Part shown: piece by piece, positions 13,542 to 23,100 of the stretch
How the letters are laid out: the number at the start of each line of letters is the position of its first letter
How positions within the stretch are numbered: the first letter of the stretch is position 1
NCBI GenBank assembly: GCA_021018815.1
Contig: JAITYX010000032.1
Span: 5,855,501 to 5,919,500, forward strand
Direction: 5' to 3'
DNA: 64,000 nt
DNA from: Talinum fruticosum
Lineage: Eukaryota; Streptophyta; Magnoliopsida; Caryophyllales; Talinaceae
The notes under the pieces: model-generated
The model's database searches: none
What the model saw: the letters and a program-made list of their open reading frames with translations, nothing else
What the model was told of the DNA's origin: nothing
Made by a program: the position numbers and the translations under genes

Positions 13542-14607
13542 ATGGCGGTGTCAGGTTTTGAAGGGTTTGAGAAACGCTTGGAGCTCCATTTCTCCGGGGA
13601 CGACCCGAAGAAGAACCAAATGGGGCTCCGAATGATCGACTTCGAGTCGATCAACTGTGTATTACACGCGGTCCAGTGCACGGTAGTATCAGCTGTCGGT
13701 AACCAATACTTTGATGCTTATGTTCTGTCAGAGTCAAGTTTGTTTGTGTACCCAACCAAGATTATTATCAAGACTTGTGGGACCACCCAGCTGCTCAAAT
13801 CGATCCGCCCTCTGATTCACTACGCTACCCTCCTGGGATTCTACATGAGCGCGTGTAAGTACACGCGCGGTAGTTTTATTTTCCCTGGTTCACAGCCTTA
13901 CCCCCACACTACTTTCAAGGATGAGGTCCTCTACATTGAGAATAACCTCCCCAAGAGCCTTTGCTATAGAAAAGCCTCTATTATGCCCTCCAAATTTACC
14001 CCCTCCCACTCTTGGCATGTTTTTACAGCCAGCAACGGCAGTAACTACTGCGACAGCAATTGCAATGGCGACAGTAATACTGATCATGATGATTCATACT
14101 ACACTGTAGAGGTGTGTATGACGGATCTAGATCAAACCCTCGCCAGGAAATTCTTCCAGCCGCCGGGGGTGGGAGCCTCGGGGACGTGGGGGCAAAGAGA
14201 TGACTAAGATCACCGGAATTGGGGAGATCAACAGAAAGGCTCTTATTTGTGACTATGCTTTTGATCCCTGTGGGTACTCCATGAATGGAATGGACACTGA
14301 GAAGTACTCCACTATTCACGTCACCCCTGAGGACGGCTTCAGCTACGCAAGCTTCGAGTGCTTGGGGTCCACGAGCCATGATAATGGTGCTGACATCATA
14401 GAGATGTTGAAGAAGGTGGTCCAGGTCTTTAGACCTGGGACTATGTCTGTGGCCACGAGTATGGGCTCTAACATCGAGCCCAGTGTCTGGGCTCGGCTTG
14501 CTAGTGCGCTCGAGTCCACGGGGTTGAAGTTGAGGAGCTGCTCAATTGATGAGTTCCCGTCAATGGAGACTATTTTGTACCAAACTTTCACCTCTTGTCG
14601 AAAATAA
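13542..14607 (+). CDS. SAMDC4: S-adenosylmethionine decarboxylase, BUD2/SAMDC4 type, with one frame break
   Basis: The enzyme decarboxylates S-adenosylmethionine to supply aminopropyl groups for spermidine, spermine and thermospermine; it is cytosolic and uses a self-generated pyruvoyl cofactor. The N-terminus MAVSGFEGFEKRLEL and the motif SESSLFVYPTKIIIKTCGTT are diagnostic of plant AdoMetDC. Cleavage is expected between Glu64 and Ser65, with Ser65 becoming the pyruvoyl and Cys79 (KTCG) the likely catalytic acid. Further conserved blocks are KYTRGSFIFPG, WHVFTAS, DPCGYSMNG and STIHVTPEDGFSYASFE. The MAVSG start at 13542 is chosen over an in-frame ATG 13 codons upstream because it matches the family. 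The frame runs 221 codons to a stop at 14207, and the family sequence resumes one base over (GKEMTKITGI) to 14607. Omitting one G from the GGGGG at 14188-14192 restores GKEMT, giving about 355 residues, the usual length. The coding part has no intron. An Asn/Asp-rich insert lies near residues 166-187. Confidence 0.93.
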
Positions 14608-15600
14608 ACGGAAAAAAAAGTTAGGGCTTAATTAGAGGCTATAGTGGAGGGAATTTTTTTAATTTGTTTTTTTCTTTTCCTTAATGTGTTTATGAGGGTT
14701 GGGTAAATTAAGTTGGGAAATATCAAATATGGGCGTCAAATTTTGATTGCTGATGTGATGATGATGCAAGCGTGATGTAATATTTGGGGTATGATAATTG
14801 ATCGTCGGCGTGTGTTGTGAGGAAAAGGGTGGGGAAAAAAAGGGAAAATGGTGATGATCTCAGATGATGTGGAAGTATCAAAAAAGGTTTGGATGATCAT
14901 GATAATGCACCCCACTTGGAATTGTCACGCCTGAGATTTTGAAGCCTGGTTGTTGTAGTAGTAAAAAAAGGGAGGGAAAGAAAAATGGTGCACATGTTAA
15001 GGTTAATATCAAACAAAACTTTTTCTTTTTTTCTTCCCTTTCCCTATATCGGTTTTTGATTAATCTCTTCTAATTCTACATAAATTTTCTTCGTGCTTTT
15101 TCTCTTTTTGTATAGCCTTTTATTCTTTTCTTGGGTGAAAAAATTGCATAAAATACATTCTATATTATATTATATTCCAAAGCAGTTAGAAAACAATTCA
15201 TTCTAACTTTCTAATGACTTCACTTTTGTATAATATTTTTAGCAATTTGGTGAAATTTTCATTCATTAGGTTTGTTTCATTTCTTAAAAATGATCATAAT
15301 TTAGAAAAAAGGTTTCGGTAATAAATTTCAGAGCATATTGCTCTCATTATCAATGAAAAACAATATACAATTCCGAATTGCTACATAGAATGAGTAGGAG
15401 CTCGTATGTTATGAAGCGTATTCCAACCTACGTATTATTATGGTTGAATGTCGAGCCTTAAACATTCCGTCTCGGATGTTTGTGATGGTTGTGTACGGTA
15501 TAGGGTAAAGGGATATTCCTCATATGGAATGCATATGATCTAATAACACATACCCATTATTATCAGTAATATTTTAGCAACAAGGTTGGACTAATTTAAA
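14608..15600. other. SAMDC 3' flank and intergenic DNA
   Basis: The first few hundred bases, T- and G-rich with TGATGATG stretches, probably include the SAMDC 3' UTR. No gene is seen. Confidence 0.45.
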
Positions 15601-15779
15601 TATAATTAATGATGGCGTTGGAAATTGTCCTACGTGGAGAACCTTACCACCGATATTAAAGGTAAGTGGGACCAGATATCTGGTCATTTTGGTTATACTC
15701 TCTCTCAAATGCGGTTAGAACCAATAAGATCTAAATTTTTGAACCCAGTCTTGAAAACAAGTGGAGAAAGTGTTGAAGC

Positions 15780-16590
15780 TCAATAACGCAGTCTTGAAGA
15801 TGTGTTAGTACATGAAGAAACAAATGGAAAGGCGAATGATCCAGCTTTGGTAATTCTAACAGAGGCTATAGAAAATGGTATAGAAGGTACTTACTACTAA
15901 GGTAAATGATTCTACTCCAAAGGAAGAAGTTCAAGAGTCCTTGGGTGCAAAAAGTCAAATATTAAACAATGAAGTTGAACATGGATTAACATATAAGAAT
16001 GTTCAATCTATTGACTATATCATCGATTCCTATCTATTGGCCTTCAAAGAACTACATCCTATTGTCTCAAGGTTGCCTCTCATCTCGAAGTTTTTTCCTT
16101 GTTGCTTCTTTCTACATGTTGGTTCAACTGAATTATCCTACGTTATCGTAAATTCGAGAATAAGTTTTTTCAAATAAAGGAGAATGATAGAGATGAAGAA
16201 TAAAGAAAAGAAAGTCAAAATTAAGAATTTGGGAAATATTTTTGTATTTGAAAATTTGTTGTGTTTTAATGTTTTTATGTAACTTTCGTTAGAATATTAT
16301 AGGGTATATTAAAAGAAGCTAAATAGGTTTATTTAAGAGTACTTCAATAATATTTAGTTTGTAGAGCTATTTAGGATAAGTTTAGGTCCAATTCATAGAA
16401 TCTCATTCTTCCCAAGTCATAAACTTATAAATAGATTATGTATCCTAGATTATTAGGAATGTTAATATCAAATGAATATAAATCAAATACTGAGTGCTAA
16501 TTTGCTCCTCTATTCTCTAAATCTTCCTCTTTTCATCTCTAGTTCTCCCCTCTATATTTCCTCTTCTTCTCCCGTCTCGTTCTCTATCAG
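15780..16590. repeat. Dispersed repeat, copy A (partner at 50.7-51.55 kb)
   Basis: This stretch is recognisably similar to 50700-51545. Shared landmarks in the same order include AAGTTTTTTCCTTG followed by TGCTTCTTTCTA, then GATAAGGAATAAAG-like DNA, then GAAATATT...TGTTGTNTTTTNATG, then CAAGTCATA and TATAGATAGATTAT. The 3' part ends in pyrimidine-rich DNA near a TATCAG. The layout suggests a retroelement 3' portion with an LTR-like end, but no coding domain can be named. It lies between the SAMDC and LIFEGUARD 3' ends. Confidence 0.6.
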
Positions 16591-16941
16591 AAACACATAC
16601 ACAAAAGAACAAAATTTTAAAAGCTGTCAAGTTTCTTCCCGAATACAGGCAAAGATACATTTCCAGAAGTTGCTACACTTAACATTGAATCGATTGTCAT
16701 TTTAAAGAAACAGCACCCATACAAGAGACCGAGAGTTAAATATATCCACCACATATTACTAAACGTAGCCAAACAAGGAGAAGCTTACAAAATTTACAAA
16801 TCCATCAATACATTAAAATTCATGAACTACGCGGGCAATGCTTTCTTATTAGGCATAGGCAGTACTCTTTATATTCACAAAGCATCTATACTTGTTCTGT
16901 GAATAGGTAGGCTGGTATTACAGCAGCACCTTTACCAGGAG

Positions 16942-17148
16942 TTAATTGTCCCCTTGCCTCAACATGCGCAAGATGGTGAGGAACAGGTTCAAGATGTCGA
17001 GATAGAGAGTAACAGAGGCCCAAATGTACTCGTCATAAGTGAATCGTTTTATCAAGTTGTCGGTGTCGTAGACAATGTAGCCAGAGAAGATTACGGCACC
17101 AATACCACCATAGATAAGAGCAGATGTAGACCCAAGTGGGAAGAATAC
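16942..17148 (-). CDS. LFG: LIFEGUARD exon 4 (residues 173-240)
   Basis: It encodes the C-terminal helices carrying YDTDNLIKR and LYLDILNLF and ends LRQGDN. This is the most conserved part of the family, including the putative calcium-gate aspartates. Confidence 0.94.
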   Translation of the reverse strand, partial: VFFPLGSTSALIYGGIGAVIFSGYIVYDTDNLIKRFTYDEYIWASVTLYLDILNLFLTILRMLRQGDN

Positions 17149-20100
17149 CTGCAAGTATCATCAGCTCAAGTCAGAAGAACAGCCCACCTTGACATGATGT
17201 TTTAAACTATGCAAACACTTGTTTGAGACAGTCTTATGAAACTGTCACATGAGACCGTCTAAATGGAATGGTCAGACCATGCTTTATTTCACTTTCATCG
17301 TAAATCTTGCATGAGAAACTCTCTAAAGTATGGTGGGATATAAAAAAGCACAAGCATGCTAGCGTAGAAACAAGGGCATCTGACCTGAAGAAATCCAGCA
17401 ACAGTAATACCAACAAGGCCAGCAAACAATGCTGGTCCGAGGAAGCTGAAGTCCTTGCCCTTCTTGGCAGCCCAGAAGGTGTAACCAGTGAGGGCACAAA
17501 CAATAGATGCTGTCAAAATCAGAGCCTCAAGCACGATTTTCCCTGCATATATCCCATTTTAAAGATCAGAACAGCAAGTTGCAGAAAAAAGTAACTGAAG
17601 AACTACTCGCATTAGTGCATTACCTTCAGTGTTAGCACAAGCCACTCCAACTGTCACACTCAGGCAAGCTGTAAAAAGTCCAAGGAATATCAAGTTGTGC
17701 GGATGCTTCTGCTGGTACATATAGAGTGGCCATAACACTGCAGACAAGCCATGGTTTAGAACAAACAGTAGAGGTCAATCAGAAAGAATTAATATAACAG
17801 TATTACAAGTAGATAATAAGCAACATGGCACCAATTTCTCAAAATGGGCTATGTTAGTAAGAACTGCAAGATGGATGAATTAGGAAACCATGTCCAACTA
17901 TCTGCTCCAGATAACTGGGCGCAAGGTTACCAACTCAGAAATTACAGCTATTGTAGCTGTTGATTAGCTGAGAAGCCTAAGATTAACAACCCAAAACAAT
18001 TTGGTGAATTATTTAACTTTGACAAGGAGGTTTCATATATTCCCTTGTGTGAGACAACCAGTGAATGCAATCCTGTGCGAACAACTCACTCATTTCATTC
18101 ACATACCCCAGCAAGCCTTAGATGATCTTACTCATAAGAAACGAGAAGAATTATCAATTTGAAATTACTCAAGAAGCTCCCTTTTTGGGTTTTTTTGGGG
18201 GAGGGGGAGGAGAAGCAAAATGTTGTAAATTGAGCTAGCATAGCTGCAATTTGTCCAGCTACTTTGGAATTCACATATGATTTGAGAATTTCAATTCTTG
18301 TTGATGCCACAGAACTCTTGCGTCCTATTCACTGCAGAAAGAATATTTTGAGTTTCAATAATATTTCCCTTTATATTGCTTTCTTTCTCAACTGGCATTC
18401 AGCTTTATAAATTCCTAAGTTTCCACTTTTCTTCTTTTTATACATCATTTACAAAGAGTAAATTTTGGGGCTCTAACTATAAGTGACAAAGATCAATGAT
18501 GAGAGGATTATCTCATGTATTTGGTTTCTATAACTGATTGAGGTGGACCAACTAGTTCTCTTACCAAGAGATCTGCAACAATCCACTTTAAGAAAACACA
18601 AAACCATTGAATTTATTTGCACTCGGTGGTTTACTTGTACTCTAGAAGTCTAGATAGTTTACTTATGAGATTTAAACACTTGTCCGAAATTTCTGTTCAA
18701 ATTAATATTCAACAACTCAAAAAGAGTGAATAGAAAAACAGGGTATGAATTATGTATGCCTTATCTCAAGAGCATAGTTACCATGATCAAAATGCACAAC
18801 AGAAAATTAATAACTTTGCAAATGCCATTTACCAAAAAAGCTCTAGCAAATGACTAGATAAGGCATCTAAACCAACCTGGAAGTCAGGAAGAATTAACAA
18901 GAGTTTTCAAATAGTTATATGCAAGTTAGGTATCATAGGGATGGCCTAGAGGGAGAAAACACATCTTCTACACAACAAGAGAGTTGGGTTAAAATCCACC
19001 AAGAGGCAAGGGAGACGCCCCCAAAAAAAAAAAAGGGCGGACCCCAACCCGAAAAATTAGGTGTTATCGTGTCTACATAGGACCCCTAAATTGGGTATAT
19101 CATCTCGTAAAATATATAACCCAGGATATAAGTTCAATTTTGAAAACTCACGTGAGATACACTGCTAAGAAATTCAAAAAATGTAAGAGAAAAACATAGC
19201 TCTATTTTTTGGGTCTTGGATCCTCCATTTATTTGAGTCAAACTATTGATGATGCATATAAATTATAAAGCTTTCTTATTACCGATTTTTAGTATACACA
19301 AGACCGGAACATGAGACTTTGCTAAAGAGGAACAAGTGCAAAACACTTGAACCAACCTGCATTGGTCAACGTGGAGCTCTATGGATTTAAAGTCAGAACT
19401 CGAAGAAAAACAAAAAAATGAAGCTCTAAAGCCCTAGGACCTCATTTCAACATTAAAATTTAGATTTGGCACAGCAGATGACAAGACATATATGAAAGTA
19501 GAAACTGATGAAGATTATACAAACTTAACAGCAATTTGGGGCAATATTTGAAATATAAAAAAGAATCCTTCTTTCTTTCCCTTAATTTTTAACTACTCTT
19601 CAGATGTTTATCGTAAGAGCACATCTACGTCTTTAGAAGGCAGACAACAAAACATTTCATGTTCACAAGCTATTTTTACTCCAAGAGACAATCAATCAAG
19701 ATACCGCTCAGCCCTGAAGCTCTCTTTACTCTTTCCAGGGGTTTTCTAGGGTTTTCGTACCCTCTCTCCGAATCCTTTCCATTGAAGCCAACTAAGACTA
19801 ATCAGATCTTCATACCAGACGACCCTGGCCAAGATACCAGCCATCCCACCATGAGTGTCTCGGAGGAAATCGATCATCCAGTGAACTTAACCCAACGCTT
19901 ATGGGGAGATAGAGAGCATGCTCTGCACCTAGACGTTGATGAGGAACTCGAGATCGTCTTAAACCGCTTAACCCTCGTAGGACGGGTCATCTCGGATACA
20001 ATTGTGCATAAGAATGAAGTCAGATCAGTTCTGCAACCTAGAATCTGAAACAAGGGGTGTTGATTTCAAATATTGAAGACAATACTTTCCTTTGCAAATT

Positions 20101-23100
20101 CGGTAGAGAAGAGGACTATATAAGGATATGGAATGGCGGCCCATGGACAATAATGGGTAATCACTTGGGTCTTGAGGAGATGGAATCCTGAAGCTAGAGT
20201 GGAAGATATCCGACTTCCCGACCACCCCGTTCTAGGTCAAAGTATATGGAGTTCCCCCAGCCATGCAAAACAAGAAGAACAAGTGCCATAATAGGGAACT
20301 CCATAGGGGATTTACTGGAGGCCGACTTGAGAGAAGAAGGAGGAGCATATATACGAATCCGGGTTGATGTCAATGCCACTAACCCTTTGAAACCAAGGCT
20401 GCCTCTAAACACCAAATTTGGGAAAAAGTGGCTGGACATTAAGTACGGAAGACTCCCGAATTTCGCTTCTCCCGTGGGTGTAACAAAGTGAGAGGTTGTG
20501 GACATGAGAACCAAGAGGTGAATGTCTTTGGACCATGGATGAAAGCGGAGTCTAAAAAGATGAGCCCAATGTTCACTGGAGAACACGGACAAACAGAGTG
20601 TCGGGGCCAAGATGCAAAACGGGAGGTAACCACTAAAGGAACTCACCAATGTCTCCATCACAAATTGTGGAGGTACCACCTCACTCATACATAGCCCTAT
20701 GCCTCCAATGAAGCTGAATGTACCGGGTATTTCGGTGAGCTATTCGAGTCAAGTGCCCCCAACCGAATTGAGGAAACCATATCAAAAGTTCATTGCAAAA
20801 TTGAGGCAAGTGCAACGACCAACCGCAAAGGAAGCCCAATAACGTCGAGCCGTAAAGCCCTTTTCGACATGCACCCCACAAAGGCACCGGAGCACAATGG
20901 ATTCCACGCCCTTTTCTTCCAAAATTTTGGGAGATTGTCCAAGAGGATGTATGCAGCTTTGTGCGTCCGGCATGGAAGGGGAGGTGGCCTTAGAAGAAGT
21001 CAACTAGATTAACGTGGTTTTAATCCCAAAAGTGAAGGAACACAGGAGTATATCACAATTCCATCCCAAAGCCCTTTGTAGTGTCCTCTACAAGATCCTT
21101 TCTAAGACAATGGCTAATAGGCTTCAAGCCCTCTTGCTAAATATAATTTCGTCGAACGAAGTGCTTTTGTCATGGCCATCGGATAATGCACTAGTTGCTT
21201 TTGAGGTGCCACTACCTCAAACGAAAGGGGAAGGGAAAGAAAGGAGCTTGTGCTTTGAAACTAGAAATGAGCAAAGCGTACAACCCATTGAATGCGAGTT
21301 CCTTATGGCCACTATGAGGAAAATAGGATTCGGAGACAAGTGGGCAAACCTAGTATATAGATGCATTTCATCAATTTCTTTCGAATTCTTGGTGAATGGC
21401 AAACGAAGAGCGTGGACAGAGACAAGGTGATCCCATCTCCCCATATTTGTTTCTCGTATTTGTATCCATATTTGTTTCTCATCCGTGTCGCTGCTTTCAA
21501 TTGTCAAGTAGGGATGCGCGTAGGGCGGGCACGACTATACCCACACCCATACCCATTTTCCAAAAATCATCTCATACCCATACCCATACCACTCGAGGCT
21601 TTTAAAACCTATCCCCGTACCTATACCCATCGGGTATTTCGGTATTATTATTCGAGTATGTATAGATGTTAACAAATAATACACATTGGGTTTTATACTA
21701 ACATAATTTGGCATTAGTGATGAATAATTACAAAAATCTCTTGCCGCCATCATAAATTCCTAACTCGTACATCAATAACACAAATAAAATGATAAAACAT
21801 AATTCCCGACTTGTTCAATTTGGATACAACATAATTCCCGACTTGTTCAATTTGGATACATGTTTCTAAAACATAATTCCAAAATTCAAAGAAGTCCAAG
21901 CCGCCAACAAATTGTCACACAAAAATTTCCAAAACTCAAGTACATAAATATAACACCCACCAACAACTCATGCAGGTCGTGGTGATGAAGGTGAGCGATT
22001 GGTGACCGACGATGAGCGACTTGTGGTGATTGAAGATGAGAGTCACTTACGAAACTAGTACCTTGGGCGTGCCAATTGAAGATGAGAGTCACCGACGTAA
22101 ACTAGTACCTTGGGCGTGCCGATTGAAGATGAGTGATTGATGATGACGGGAGAAACCGGCGGTGGAGAGAGGGAAGTAGTGGAGAGACCGATGATGAGGG
22201 ACTCGATGTTGCCTGGTTGGTCGGGTTGAGGTCGAGGTCGAGCAAGTGTTCTTAAGGAGGAAGGGTTCTGGGGAGGAGAAAAGAGAGAGCTAGGGGAAGG
22301 GAGGGCGACGCGAAGCACTTGAAACAAATTAGGGTTTCCAATTAGAAGAGAGAGAAAGAGTGCTTGCCTTGCTTGCTCCCCCAAAAGATGAAATTAGATT
22401 GTTACTCGTTGCCCAACAATTTTTATAAAAAATAAAAAATAAAAATAACCATTCAGGTATGGGCACGGGTTCGGGCGGGTGAACCCTATACCCATACCCA
22501 CCCCGTACTCCAAATACATTTAACCCACACCCAAAACTTTCTAATTTTTTATGCCCACAACCACAAAAATCAGCGGGTTCGAGGCGGATTGTTCGGGTCC
22601 GGATTATATTCTCATCCCTACTCTTGCGCAAAAAGAACATTGCCCCAGTCGAGCACATTGCGAGGCATCGCAGTTTGTAGAGGAGTGCCTAAAGTGAGCC
22701 ACCTCGTCTTTGCTGACACTATTGTTTGTGAAAGCTAATTTGAGGAATGCTCTATTGTAGCTCCAGAGCATCAGGTGAGAGAGTCAACTTTGACAAATCA
22801 AGCATTGTCTTTAACAAGAATGTCGACTGGAATTTCAAAACATAAATTCTCCATGAAAGTAGACGAGGTCAATCGACATGAAAAGTATCTAGGCCTTCCT
22901 ACAATCATAGGAAGATCCAAGAAAGTGGTTTTTGCTAATATCAAAGAATGGATCCGGAAGAGCTACAAGGGTGGAAGGAGAGACTCTTGGGAAAAAAATT
23001 CTTCGAACGAAGTAGCACATGCCATCCCAACATATGTGATGAGTATCTTCAAAATTCCTAAGAGTTTGCTAGAGGAGATTCATTCCCTTATGGCTAGATT

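Noticed and set aside
20194..20688. 164-codon minus-strand open frame
   Set aside because: It lies opposite the LINE ORF1 remnant and is a shadow of that frame.
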